In this document: piece after piece, positions 26,084 to 34,695 of the stretch | How the letters are laid out: each line of letters opens with the position of its first letter | How positions within the stretch are numbered: the first letter of the stretch is position 1 | Assembly: GCF_040654195.1 (NCBI RefSeq) | Contig: NZ_JBFAHM010000023.1 | Span: 1 to 64,000 of the forward strand | From: Hamadaea sp013361475 | GTDB taxonomy: Bacteria; Actinomycetota; Actinomycetes; Mycobacteriales; Micromonosporaceae | Direction: 5' to 3' | DNA: 64,000 nucleotides | The notes under the pieces: model-generated | What the model saw: the letters and a program-made list of their open reading frames with translations, nothing else | Told to the model about the DNA's origin: nothing | Database searches by the model: none | Position numbers and translations under genes: made by a program

Positions 26084-27469
26084 ATGACCACTGCGACGCT
26101 TCCCGCCGCCACCGCCGTCACCCGGCCGACGGCGCCGTGGCGGGCACTGCCGATCTTGTTGCTCGGCGCGTTCCTGCCCATCCTCGACGCCTTCATCGTC
26201 AACGTCGCCCTCCCGACCATCGGGCGTACGCTCAACGCCGGTCCGGCAGCACTGGAGCTGACCGTGTCCGGCTACGGCGTCGCGTACGCCTGCACGCTGG
26301 TGGCCGGGGGTCGCCTCGGCGACCGCTTCGGCCGCAAGCGGATGCTGCTCATCGGCATGAGCGCGTTCACCATTGCCTCGGCCGCCTGCGGGCTGGCCCC
26401 GACCGCCGGTGCGCTGATCGCCTTCCGAATTCTCCAAGGACTGGGCGCCGCTCTGCTCTTCCCGCAGGTACTGGCCTCGATCCAGGCCGGTTTCGAGGGC
26501 GCCGACCGGCAGAAGGCGCTCGGCCTGTTCGGGTCGATGGCCGGGCTGGCCGGCGCGGTCGGCCAGATCCTCGGCGGCGCGCTGCTCGCCTGGGACGTCG
26601 CCGGACTCGGCTGGCGGCCGCTCTTCCTGATCAACGTGCCCGTCGGCATCGCCGCCGTCGTGCTCGGCCGGCGGTTCGTCCCCGAGTCCCGGGCTCCCCG
26701 CGCGACCGGCATCGACGTGTGGGGCGCGCTTCTGCTGGCCGCCACCATCGCACTTCTCCTACTCCCGGTCACCCTTGGGCGTACCGAGGGATGGCCATTG
26801 TGGACGTGGCTGAGCCTGGCCGCGGTCGTGCCGGCCGCGGTGGCGTTCTTCTGGACCCAGGCCCGGCAGGAACGGCGCGGCGGCAACCCGCTGTTGCCGC
26901 CGAGCCTGCTGAGCCTGCGCCTGGCCCGGCGCGCGCTGCTCGCGATCCTGCTGTTCGCCACGCTCATCGGCGGCTTCCTGTTCACCGTCGCCGTGACCCT
27001 GCAGATGGGCCACGGATTCGGGCCGATGGCCGCCGGGCTGGCGATGGGGCCGTGCGCGATCACGTTCCTCTACGTCTCGCTGCGCGTCGGCCGCTGGGTC
27101 AGCCGGTACGGCGTCCGGGTCCTGATCGGCGGTGCGCTGATCTTCGGCCTCGGGATCGTGGCGTTCGCCGCCGTGATCAAGTACACCGACCACCTGACCG
27201 TCATCGAGGCGGCGGTGCCGCTGGTGGTCGTCGGAGTCGGCTGGGCGATGGTGCTGTCGCCGGCGATCGGCTTCGTGCTGTCGGGGCTGCCCGCAGATCG
27301 CGCGGGGCTGGCCGGGGGCGTGCTGTCGACGGCGATGCAACTGGGCCTGGCGCTCGGCGCCTCGCTTCTCGGCTCGCTCCTGTTCGCCACGAGTCAGCTG
27401 GTGGCCCTGGGCTGCTGTCTGATCCTGGCGGTGTCGACCGCGATCGCGTACAGCCGCCTGCGCTCATGA
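26084..27469 (+). CDS. DHA2-family MFS exporter
   Basis: 461 aa with about 14 membrane segments, typical of drug:proton antiporters of the DHA2 family. Motif A is GGRLGDRFGRKRML (about residues 70-83), and motif C-like glycines lie in GLAGAVGQILGGALLAW. The ATG at 26084 is preferred to an upstream GTG-type start. The divergent XRE gene is probably its regulator. Substrate unknown; the neighbouring PIG-L gene begins 24 bp downstream and may be independent. Confidence 0.9.
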   Translation: MTTATLPAATAVTRPTAPWRALPILLLGAFLPILDAFIVNVALPTIGRTLNAGPAALELTVSGYGVAYACTLVAGGRLGDRFGRKRMLLIGMSAFTIASAACGLAPTAGALIAFRILQGLGAALLFPQVLASIQAGFEGADRQKALGLFGSMAGLAGAVGQILGGALLAWDVAGLGWRPLFLINVPVGIAAVVLGRRFVPESRAPRATGIDVWGALLLAATIALLLLPVTLGRTEGWPLWTWLSLAAVVPAAVAFFWTQARQERRGGNPLLPPSLLSLRLARRALLAILLFATLIGGFLFTVAVTLQMGHGFGPMAAGLAMGPCAITFLYVSLRVGRWVSRYGVRVLIGGALIFGLGIVAFAAVIKYTDHLTVIEAAVPLVVVGVGWAMVLSPAIGFVLSGLPADRAGLAGGVLSTAMQLGLALGASLLGSLLFATSQLVALGCCLILAVSTAIAYSRLRS

Positions 27470-27492
27470 TCGCGCGGAATATGCTGGCAGGC

Positions 27493-28230
27493 ATGAGCTT
27501 TCCACCGTCCGCACCGCCGATCGAGGACGTCAAAAAGGTCCTCTGCGTGTTCGCCCACCCCGACGACGTCGACTTCGGCAGCGCCGCCACCGTGGCACGC
27601 TGGGTCGACGAGGGCCTCGAGGTCGCGTACGTGCTGGTGACCCGGGGTGACGCCGGCGGCTTCGACGACACGCCCCGCGGTGAGATGCCCGGCCTCCGCG
27701 AGGCCGAGCAGCGGGCCGCGGCCGCGGCGATCGGCGTCACCCAGGTCGAGTTCCTGGAAGGCTACTTCGACGGCAGGCTCACGCCGTCCCTGGAGCTGCG
27801 GCGCGACCTCGTCGCGGCCATCCGCCGCCACCGCCCGGACCGCATCCTCACCAGCTCGCCGCTGCGCCGGTGGGAGCGGATCTCGGGCCCGAGTCACCCG
27901 GACCACCTGGCCGTGGGCGAGGCCACGACCTGTGCGGTCTACCCGGACGCCCGCAACGAGTTCGCGCTGCCCGAACTGATGGCGGCCGGGCTGGAACCGT
28001 GGACCGTCCGGGAGGTGTGGTACTCGGGCGGCCCCAACCCTGACCACGCCATCGACGCCACCGACTACTTCGACCGCAAACTCGCCGCCCTCCACGCACA
28101 CGCCTCGCAGACCCGGCACATGGAAGACCTCGAAGGCATGCTGCGCGGCTGGATGGGGACGACGGCGGAGGCCGCCGGGCTGGCGGAGGGGCGGCTGGCG
28201 GAGGCCTACACCATCATCCGCACCGAATAG
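27493..28230 (+). CDS. PIG-L family deacetylase
   Basis: 245 aa. The metal motif AHPDDVDFG (about residues 19-27) and the later HPDH are the zinc ligands of the LmbE/PIG-L fold, which removes N-acyl groups from sugars or sugar-like substrates (MshB, BshB relatives). ATG at 27493 has a TATGCT -10 box 7 nt upstream, consistent with a leaderless start; ATG at 27466 would overlap the MFS stop (ATGA) and add nine residues. A family 2 palindrome starts at the base after the stop codon. Confidence 0.88.
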   Translation: MSFPPSAPPIEDVKKVLCVFAHPDDVDFGSAATVARWVDEGLEVAYVLVTRGDAGGFDDTPRGEMPGLREAEQRAAAAAIGVTQVEFLEGYFDGRLTPSLELRRDLVAAIRRHRPDRILTSSPLRRWERISGPSHPDHLAVGEATTCAVYPDARNEFALPELMAAGLEPWTVREVWYSGGPNPDHAIDATDYFDRKLAALHAHASQTRHMEDLEGMLRGWMGTTAEAAGLAEGRLAEAYTIIRTE

Positions 28231-28307
28231 CGTGATCATCGCGTCAGCCATGCTGGTTACTCGGGCATTTCGCCGCCGGAAGCAGCATGGCTGGCGCAAT
28301 GATCACG
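28231..28307. repeat. Intergenic palindrome, family 2, copy A
   Basis: Arms CGTGATCATCGCGTCAGCCA / TGGCTGGCGCAATGATCACG enclose a loop with CGGGCATTTCGCC. It fills almost the whole gap between convergent PIG-L and LuxR genes. Copies at 57383 and 59405 share both arms and loop. Confidence 0.9.
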
Positions 28308-28311
28308 CGCG

Positions 28312-31065
28312 TCAGCGGGTGAGCGCGCCCGCGACCTCGGTCCGCGAGGCGACGCCGAGCTTGTGCAGGATGCTCGAAACGTGCACAGCCGCGGTCTTCG
28401 GCGAGATGTAGAGCCGCCGGGCCAGCTCGGCGTTGGTCAGCCCTTCGGCGACGAGGAGGGCCACTTCCCTTTCGCGGGGCGTCAGCGGCACCACGCCGTT
28501 GGCGGCCGCTCGGCTCTGCGCCGGGGCCAGGCCGAGCTGCGCCCGGACCTGGTCGAGCTGGGCGACGCGCCAGCCACCCCAGCGACTCAGCAGGTCGGCC
28601 GCCTTGTCGGCGAGTTTCGTCGCGGCGGCGGTCTGCCCGGCGGCGAGCAGCCGGCGGGCGGCGAGCGTGTGCGCCGTTCCGCGTACGCTCGGCGGCAGGA
28701 TCGCCGAGTCGAACACCGCCCGGTAGCCGCGCAACGCGCGGTCGTCGTCGCCGGCGAGTTCGGCCAGTTGCGCCGTCACGAGTTCTCGCCAGTCGTCCCA
28801 GAGTTGCCCGTCGAGCATCACGTCGCCGAGGTGGCGTACGCGATCGCGGGGCAGCCCTGCGTACAGGGCGGCGGTGATCAGATCGTGCGCTTGTTCGCCG
28901 CTACGCCAGGGCTGCTGTGCCAACGCCGCCAGGACGACGTCGAGCAGGTCGATCGCCCGGTCGTCACCGGAGCGGCAGGCGAGGTGGAACTCCAGCCCGG
29001 GCAGGACCAGCGGCGACAACCCGGGCTGGGAGCGCAGCTCGGCCAGGATCGCCGTGACCCGGCGGAGTTCACCGGCTTCGAGGCTGAGCCCGGCGAGGAA
29101 GACGGAGTGGTAGTCGGCACGCCGGCCCCGCAGCGCGTAGCCCCGGTCCCGCGTACGTCCCTCGTCGAGGGCGGCGATCCCGGCGGCGAGGTCGCCCTCC
29201 CGCATCGCGATGCGCGCCCGCCCCTGGAAGTACGCCGCCACGGCGAGCGACTCGAACCCGGCCCGCTCGGCGTCGACGCGCATGCGTTCGAGCACTTCGG
29301 CCTGGTCGGCGAGGGACTCCGAAGGCGGCATCTGCACAAGGTTGTAGAGGGCGCGGGCGGACAGCACCCACTCCCCCAGCTTCTCCGCCTCGTCGATCAG
29401 CCCGGCCAGGATGGCGCGCCCCTCTTCGGCCGTCGCGGGCTGCTCGGCGAGCGTCGAACCCTTCTCGACCAGGGCGGCCAGGCGTACGGCGGGCAGGTCG
29501 AACTCGGCCGCCAGGGCGAGCGCCCGGTCGGACCAAAGCAGCGCCTCCTCGACCCGGTCGCGCAGCATCGCCGACTGGGCGACGGCGGTCATCGCCCGCG
29601 CCTGGTCGGCTCCCGGCGGCAGGGTCGCGAGGAGTTCCTGGATCTCCGTCGTCCACGACTCCATGCCGGCGGTGTCGTCGGACTCCCAGGCCAGCCGGAT
29701 CAGCAGGTAGAGCGCGTCGGCGCGATCGGTCGAGGTGGTGGCCAGATCGCGCCACTTCCGCGCGTACTCCGCGGCGTCGTCGAGCAGCCCGGCCAGCCAG
29801 GCGGCCCGGGCGGCCGCGCTGAGCAGTTCGAGGTCGTCGCCCTCCTCCTCCAGGCCCATCTCGGCCAGCTGCAACGCCTGGTACGCCGATCCGATGGACA
29901 GGTAGAGAGCGGCTCCCCGCCGGGCGGCGGCGACCATGTCGTCGTAGCGTCCCGCGGCTGCGGCGTGGTGCGCCACCAGCGCCGGGTCGACCTCGTCCGC
30001 CGAGAGCAACGCCTCCAGGGCGGCCTCATGGAGGCGGCGGCGTTGGCGGCCGAGCATCTGACCGGTGATCGCCTCGCGCAGCAACGCGTGCCGGAAGGTG
30101 AACTCGTCCTCGCCCGACTCCACCAGCACGCCGCGCTGGACGAGTTCCCGTAGGACGTCGATGAGGTCGTCCTCACCGGCTTTGGTGACCGCCGCGAGCA
30201 GGTCGAACGGGATGCGGTGACCGAGCAGGGCGGCCGCCTCGAGGATGCGCTGCCCCGCCGGGTCGAGCCCGGTCGCCTGACGACGGAGCACCTCGGCGAG
30301 GCTCCACGGCAGGGGCTGCTCGCTGACCGCTTCGAGATCCTGCCCCGCGTATGCCCGCAGCAACTCCTCCAGGAAGAAGGGATTGCCGCCGGTGCGGTTG
30401 TGCAAGGTGACGGCGGTTCGATAGGACACGGGCCGCCCGCCCGCGATGGCCAGCATGGCCGCGGTCTCCGCGGTGGTCAGCCGCTCCAGTCGCAGGTGCG
30501 TCACGGCATGCCGGCGTTCCATCCGCTCCAGCAGCGCTGACACGGGATGACGGCTGGTGACCTCGCCCGGACGATAGGTCCCGATGAGCACATGGGCGCC
30601 GGGCCGGTCGGCGAGGCGCTCGAACAGAGCGGCGCTCTCGGAATCGGCCCAGTGGAGGTCCTCGAAGACGAGGACCGACGGGGCGTCGCCGACCAGCCGG
30701 GAGACGATGTCCAACCCCGCGTGCAGCCGCTCGACCGGGCTGCGGCCGGGGTCGACCAACGCGGCGACCTCCGCGTCCACCCCGAGCACGCCCCGGGAGG
30801 CCAGCCACCCCGCCCCGTCGATCGCGTCGAGCAGCAGCTCATAGGGCCGGGCGAGGGAACCCGGCTCGGCGTGGCCGACCAGCACGACGGTGCCCTCCGG
30901 CAGCGTCGGCAGGAACTCCTGGATCAGCCGGGTCTTGCCGATGCCGGGCTCACCACCGACGATCGCGACCTGCGGACGGCCGGACGCGACGAGACGCGTC
31001 AATTGACGCAGCTCGTGGTCTCGGCCGATCATGCTCTGGCTCGCGCCGTCGCGCAGGAAACGCAC
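28312..31065 (-). CDS. Large LuxR-family (LAL-type) ATPase regulator
   Basis: 917 aa. An AAA/NTPase module has Walker A GGEPGIGKTR (about residues 37-46) and Walker B-like VLVFEDLHWAD; a long TPR-like helical middle follows (about 350-840); the C-terminal LuxR HTH is LTPREREVALLVAEGLTNAE (about 855-875) with the recognition helix ISPKTAAVHVSSIL. Proteins of this plan are ATP-dependent activators (MalT-like, LAL). GTG at 31065 is chosen; an ATG at 31032 (MIGRDHEL) would remove eleven residues. Target genes are not evident; the small basic-protein gene lies upstream on the same strand but is separated by a hairpin. Confidence 0.9.
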   Translation of the reverse strand: MRFLRDGASQSMIGRDHELRQLTRLVASGRPQVAIVGGEPGIGKTRLIQEFLPTLPEGTVVLVGHAEPGSLARPYELLLDAIDGAGWLASRGVLGVDAEVAALVDPGRSPVERLHAGLDIVSRLVGDAPSVLVFEDLHWADSESAALFERLADRPGAHVLIGTYRPGEVTSRHPVSALLERMERRHAVTHLRLERLTTAETAAMLAIAGGRPVSYRTAVTLHNRTGGNPFFLEELLRAYAGQDLEAVSEQPLPWSLAEVLRRQATGLDPAGQRILEAAALLGHRIPFDLLAAVTKAGEDDLIDVLRELVQRGVLVESGEDEFTFRHALLREAITGQMLGRQRRRLHEAALEALLSADEVDPALVAHHAAAAGRYDDMVAAARRGAALYLSIGSAYQALQLAEMGLEEEGDDLELLSAAARAAWLAGLLDDAAEYARKWRDLATTSTDRADALYLLIRLAWESDDTAGMESWTTEIQELLATLPPGADQARAMTAVAQSAMLRDRVEEALLWSDRALALAAEFDLPAVRLAALVEKGSTLAEQPATAEEGRAILAGLIDEAEKLGEWVLSARALYNLVQMPPSESLADQAEVLERMRVDAERAGFESLAVAAYFQGRARIAMREGDLAAGIAALDEGRTRDRGYALRGRRADYHSVFLAGLSLEAGELRRVTAILAELRSQPGLSPLVLPGLEFHLACRSGDDRAIDLLDVVLAALAQQPWRSGEQAHDLITAALYAGLPRDRVRHLGDVMLDGQLWDDWRELVTAQLAELAGDDDRALRGYRAVFDSAILPPSVRGTAHTLAARRLLAAGQTAAATKLADKAADLLSRWGGWRVAQLDQVRAQLGLAPAQSRAAANGVVPLTPREREVALLVAEGLTNAELARRLYISPKTAAVHVSSILHKLGVASRTEVAGALTR

Positions 31066-31100
31066 GCCACCAAGATACCGGCGACGTGGGACAGGCCCTA

Positions 31101-31150
31101 GACCGTTGTGAGCCGCCCCTCGGTGGAGGAGCGGCTCACAGCAGACGGTC
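31101..31150 (-). terminator. Terminator-like hairpin
   Basis: GTGAGCCGC (31108-31116) pairs with GCGGCTCAC (31131-31139), flanked by GACCGT / ACGGTC. It lies between the small basic-protein gene and the LuxR gene and should end transcription of the former. No clear T tract. Confidence 0.6.
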
Positions 31151-31160
31151 TCCGGCGCGA

Positions 31161-31298
31161 TCACTTGTGAGATCGCTCCGCGCGCTTGCTCCGGCTCCTG
31201 CGAGCCCGGGCGAGGACGCGGGTGCGGTCGGCCTCCGCGATCAGCTCCTGCTGGTGGAGCTTGGCCATGTCGAACAGGGTGTCGGGCGAGGTGAACAT
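31161..31298 (-). CDS. Small basic hypothetical protein
   Basis: 45 aa: an N-terminal MFTSPDTLFDMAKLHQQELI helix followed by a highly basic tail (RTRVLARARRSRSKRAERSH). An AAGGAG ribosome site lies 8 nt before ATG, and a TTGACT-16 bp-TAGGTG promoter lies 37 bp further up, so expression is credible. No known family recognised. The basic helix suggests nucleic-acid or acidic-surface binding; that is inference. Confidence 0.65.
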   Translation of the reverse strand: MFTSPDTLFDMAKLHQQELIAEADRTRVLARARRSRSKRAERSHK

Positions 31299-31334
31299 CT
31301 TCGGCTCCTTGGTGATGTCTTGTTCTTTCGTCAC

Positions 31335-31362
31335 CACCTATGTTCCGCTGGTAAGGAGTCAA
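31335..31362 (-). promoter_or_regulatory. Promoter of the small basic-protein gene
   Basis: On the minus strand TTGACT (31362-31357) and TAGGTG (31340-31335) are spaced by 16 bp, with a predicted start near 31328 and a short leader holding AAGGAG. Confidence 0.5.
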
Positions 31363-31422
31363 AGCCATCAGGAGCGATGACGTATCTTGCCCGGACCGGC
31401 CTACCTACCCCTCCCGGAGCCC

Positions 31423-31440
31423 GCCTAGGTATACCTAGGC
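31423..31440. promoter_or_regulatory. Perfect 18-bp palindrome
   Basis: GCCTAGGTATACCTAGGC is a perfect palindrome directly after the GH3 stop codon and about 60 bp upstream of the small gene's promoter. It is too short and AT-centred for a terminator and looks like a dimeric regulator site. Confidence 0.45.
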
Positions 31441-33861
31441 TCAGGATCGGCGGACCTCGGCGACCAAGGGGCGGACGGCGCTGCTCGGCCCGGCCTCCAC
31501 CCGATAGTCGCCGGGCGGCGTACGCCAGCCGCCGTCCCAGCTCTGGAACGCCCGCTCGGGCAGGTCGACGGCGACCGTGACGGTCTGGCCGGGCTCGGCG
31601 GCGACCGACGCGAAGCCGGCCAGCCGGCGTACGGGCCGATCCGGGTCGGGCTCGGACGGACCGACATAGACCTGGACCACCTCGCGCCCAGCCCGGGAGC
31701 CGGTGTTGCGTACGGTGACCTTCACCGTCCCGTCCTCGATGGACAGCGACTCGTACGCCCACGTCGTGTACCCGGAGCCGTGGCCGAACGGGTAGCGCGG
31801 GGCGACCCCCGACCGGTCCCAGGCGCGGTATCCGATGTAGACGTCTTCCGCGTAGTCGAGGACCCCGTTGTCCGGCGTCGTCGACAGGACCGGGCAGTCC
31901 GCCGCGACGACCGGCCAGGTGGTGGGCAGCCGGCCACCCGGTTCGGCCCGGCCGAACAGCACGTCGGCGAGGGCGTGGCCGGCTTCCTGGCCGGGGAACC
32001 AGGTGAGCAGCACGGCCGCCACCTCGTCCGCCCAGGGCAGCTCGACCGGCGATCCCGCGTTGACCACGACGACGGTACGCGGATTCGCCGCCACGACGCG
32101 GCGGACCAGTTCGTCCTGGCGACCGGGCAGGGCGAGGCTCGTGCGGTCGAAGCCTTCCGACTCGACCTCCTCGGTGGTGCCCACGACGACGATCGCGACG
32201 TCGGACTCGGCGGCGACCCGCTCGGCCTCGGCGAGCAGTTCATCGGCGGTCGCGATCGGGTCGGCGTGGCCGAGGAGCAGGGCGACCACGGGAAACTCCT
32301 CCGCCATGGCCACCTGGTGGCGGAGGCTGACCTCGACGGTCTCGCCCGCCGCCAGCTCGATCGGGAAGCGCCGCTCCGGCGGGGCGAGGAAGAGCGCCGC
32401 CAGGTCCATGTTCTCGGGCACGATCGCATCGTCGAAGAGGGGTTTGTCCGCCACCGCCAAGGTGAACTGCCCGACACCCCGGATCGCGAGGTGGTGCGTA
32501 CCGGTGGCTTCGGGGGTCAATCGGCCGGTGAGGTCCACCGTGGCCAGCTTCGCCGGGTCGACGGCCGCCGGCATCTCCATCCACACCCCGATTGCCGCCG
32601 GCAGCGTCTCGACATGCAGCGTCCGGCCGTCGGCGTCCCGGAACGTCGCCGTCAGGTCCGCCCACTGCGGACCCGTCGCCGCCGGGATCTTCTCGCGCGG
32701 GTCCGCGCCGATGGCGTACGTGAGCTTGGTGGTCTCCGGCAGGGCGGCGGTCAGCCCGTCCAGCGGGGAGACGACGTGCGCCGGGAAGACCTGGGCGCTG
32801 CCGCCGCCGAGGATGCGCGCGTCCTTCGCCAGGACGCCGAGCAACGCCACGCGGCCCACGGACGGCAGCGGCAGGATGCCGTCGTTCGAGGCCAGCACGA
32901 AGGACCGGCCCGCGATCTCCCGGGCGAGCGCCTCCCCGTCGATCGGGGCGGGCCGATCCGCGACGGCCACCGCCGGGGCCACACCGTCGAGCGCGCCGAC
33001 TCGGGCGGCCAGGCGCAGGACGCGGCGTACGTGGTCGTCGATCAGCTCCTCGGCGACCGCGCCCGACCGCACCGCGTCCACCAGGCGGGCGCCCCACGGG
33101 CTGCCCGCACCGGGCATCGCCAGGTCCAGGCCGCCCCGCACGGTCGCCTCGGTGTCCCGGGCGGCGTACCAGTCGGAGACGATGAAGCCGTCGAACCCCC
33201 ACTCCCCCTTCAGCACGCCGTTCTGCAACTCGTCGTGCTCGGTCATGGTCACGCCGTTGACCTGGTTGTACGCCGCCATGACGCCCCACGCGCCCGCGTC
33301 GACGATGGTCTCGAACGGGGCGAGGTACAGCTCGCGCAGCGCCCGGTCGGAGACCTTGTTGTCCACCGTGAACCGATCGGTCTCGGCGTCGTTGGCGACG
33401 AAGTGCTTGACCGTGGTGCCGACGCTGTGCGCCTGCACCCCCTGCACGTACGCCGCCCCGATGGCGCCGGTGAGCAGCGGATCCTCCGAGTACGCCTCGA
33501 AGTGCCGGCCGCCGAGCGGGCTCCGGTGGAGGTTCACGGTCGGGGCGAGCAGGACGTGCACCCCCTTGCGGCGGGCTTCCTGACCGAGCAGCTGCCCGGC
33601 GCGGCGGGCCAGCTCGGTGTCCCAGGTGGCGGCCAGCGCCGTCGGGCTCGGCAGGGCGATCGACGGATCCTCCGCCGTCCACCGCGTTCCGCGTACGCCG
33701 ATCGGCCCGTCGCTGACCACCAGCGAGGCGAGCCCGATCTCGGGGACGCCGGGCACGGTCCAGCTGTCCTGCCCGGACAGGATCTTGACTTTGGTCTCCA
33801 GGTCGAGGCGGCTGAGTGCCTCCTCGACGGCGGCCTCACGATCGGTACGCAGCGCTGACAT
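31441..33861 (-). CDS. GH3 beta-glucosidase
   Basis: 806 aa, family 3 with the usual order: (beta/alpha)8 domain (about 1-310) with the nucleophile Asp in FIVSDWYAARDTE (about 229), an alpha/beta sandwich domain, a PA14-like insert (about 395-530, GTHHLAIRGVGQFTLAV) and a C-terminal fibronectin-like domain. KHFVANDAETDR is the conserved KHF motif. No signal peptide, so it acts inside the cell on beta-glucosides. ATG at 33861 follows GAGGGAGG; the frame extends upstream but across the promoter. It is divergent from a TetR gene whose operator lies in its promoter, so TetR likely represses it. Confidence 0.93.
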   Translation of the reverse strand: MSALRTDREAAVEEALSRLDLETKVKILSGQDSWTVPGVPEIGLASLVVSDGPIGVRGTRWTAEDPSIALPSPTALAATWDTELARRAGQLLGQEARRKGVHVLLAPTVNLHRSPLGGRHFEAYSEDPLLTGAIGAAYVQGVQAHSVGTTVKHFVANDAETDRFTVDNKVSDRALRELYLAPFETIVDAGAWGVMAAYNQVNGVTMTEHDELQNGVLKGEWGFDGFIVSDWYAARDTEATVRGGLDLAMPGAGSPWGARLVDAVRSGAVAEELIDDHVRRVLRLAARVGALDGVAPAVAVADRPAPIDGEALAREIAGRSFVLASNDGILPLPSVGRVALLGVLAKDARILGGGSAQVFPAHVVSPLDGLTAALPETTKLTYAIGADPREKIPAATGPQWADLTATFRDADGRTLHVETLPAAIGVWMEMPAAVDPAKLATVDLTGRLTPEATGTHHLAIRGVGQFTLAVADKPLFDDAIVPENMDLAALFLAPPERRFPIELAAGETVEVSLRHQVAMAEEFPVVALLLGHADPIATADELLAEAERVAAESDVAIVVVGTTEEVESEGFDRTSLALPGRQDELVRRVVAANPRTVVVVNAGSPVELPWADEVAAVLLTWFPGQEAGHALADVLFGRAEPGGRLPTTWPVVAADCPVLSTTPDNGVLDYAEDVYIGYRAWDRSGVAPRYPFGHGSGYTTWAYESLSIEDGTVKVTVRNTGSRAGREVVQVYVGPSEPDPDRPVRRLAGFASVAAEPGQTVTVAVDLPERAFQSWDGGWRTPPGDYRVEAGPSSAVRPLVAEVRRS

Positions 33862-33896
33862 ACGGCCTCCCTCGGGTTGGAGCCATCGTGCACTAA

Positions 33897-33914
33897 CTAC
33901 CGAGTGATCGGTAG
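33897..33914. promoter_or_regulatory. TetR operator
   Basis: CTACCGA and TCGGTAG are perfect 7-bp inverted arms around GTGA. The site lies between the divergent GH3 and TetR genes and just upstream of the TetR -35 box, a classic arrangement for control of both genes. Confidence 0.7.
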
Positions 33915-33923
33915 GCAACGTTA

Positions 33924-33953
33924 TTGTTTCGAGATCTTTGCGGCGGCTATCCT
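33924..33953 (+). promoter_or_regulatory. Leaderless promoter of the TetR gene
   Basis: TTGTTT (33924-33929) and TATCCT (33948-33953) are 18 bp apart, and the ATG follows the -10 box after 6 nt with no ribosome site. Confidence 0.55.
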
Positions 33954-33959
33954 GCCTCC

Positions 33960-34535
33960 ATGACACACCCTCGGCGCAGGCTGAGACCCGAACAACGGCG
34001 AAGCGAGATCCTGGACGCCGCCCTGGAGGTCTTCGCCGAACGCGGCTACCGCGGCGCCACCCTGGCCGCGGTCGCCGACAAGGTCGGCCTGACCCAGCAG
34101 GGCCTGCTCCACTACTTCCCCAGCAAGGACGCGCTGCTGATCGAGGTGTTGCGGCGGCGCGACGAGATCGACTCCGGCGCGTACACGCCGTCCGGCAACG
34201 GCCTGGAGATGATGGAGAAACTGGTCGCCCACAACGCGACGCTCCCGGGGCTGGTGCAGTCGTTCACCGTGCTCTCCGCCGACAGCGTCACCGACAACCA
34301 CCCGGCCAAGGAGTTCTTCACCGAGCGTTATCGGCGTACGCGGGAGACGCTCGCCGAGTCGATCCGCCGGGAGTTCGGCGACGACCTGCCCGGCGGGCTC
34401 ACCCCCGAGCAGGCGGCCGCCCTGCTCGTCGCAGTCATGGACGGGCTGCAACTCCAGTGGCTGCTCGACCCCGACGAGGTCGACATGGCCGCCGTCTTCC
34501 ACGCCTTCGCCGGCCTCCTGCGCTCCGCCCCCTGA
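33960..34535 (+). CDS. TetR family repressor
   Basis: 191 aa. The N-terminal HTH is ILDAALEVFAERGYRGATLA to LTQQGLLHYFPSKDALL (about residues 15-62); the C-terminal helices form the ligand and dimer domain. ATG at 33960 is the leaderless start. The perfect palindrome upstream is its probable operator, and the divergent GH3 beta-glucosidase its probable target, so the ligand may be a beta-glucoside or aglycone. A family 1 palindrome follows. Confidence 0.9.
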   Translation: MTHPRRRLRPEQRRSEILDAALEVFAERGYRGATLAAVADKVGLTQQGLLHYFPSKDALLIEVLRRRDEIDSGAYTPSGNGLEMMEKLVAHNATLPGLVQSFTVLSADSVTDNHPAKEFFTERYRRTRETLAESIRREFGDDLPGGLTPEQAAALLVAVMDGLQLQWLLDPDEVDMAAVFHAFAGLLRSAP

Positions 34536-34566
34536 CGCTCCGCTCCAATCGTTCCGCCGCCCGAGG

Positions 34567-34623
34567 TGGATCAGGGATCCCGGTCGAATCACGCTCCAAG
34601 ATTCGACCGGGATCCCTGATCCA
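34567..34623. repeat. Intergenic palindrome, family 1, copy C
   Basis: The most perfect copy: 24-bp arms (TGGATCAGGGATCCCGGTCG plus AATC, and complement) with no mismatch around a 9-nt loop. It lies between the convergent TetR and pseG genes. Confidence 0.92.
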
Positions 34624-34635
34624 GCGCCCAAAGAC

Positions 34636-34695
34636 GGCAGCGCGGCAGAGGGCAGCGCGGCAGGGGGTAGCGCGGCAGGGGGTAGCGCGTCAGAG
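34636..34695. repeat. 15-bp tandem repeat reaching the pseG stop codon
   Basis: Four units of GG(C/T)AGCGCGGCAG(A/G)G at 34636, 34651, 34666 and 34681. The last unit overlaps the end of pseG. It lies 12 bp from the family 1 palindrome. Confidence 0.85.

Noticed and set aside
28363..30153. Plus-strand frame of about 596 codons opposite the LuxR-type gene
   Set aside because: Low-complexity Arg/Gly-rich translation, no start signals; the minus strand encodes ATPase and HTH motifs.
31780..33858. Long plus-strand frames opposite the GH3 gene
   Set aside because: High-GC codon bias keeps antisense frames open. The minus strand encodes a complete GH3 enzyme with its catalytic motifs.
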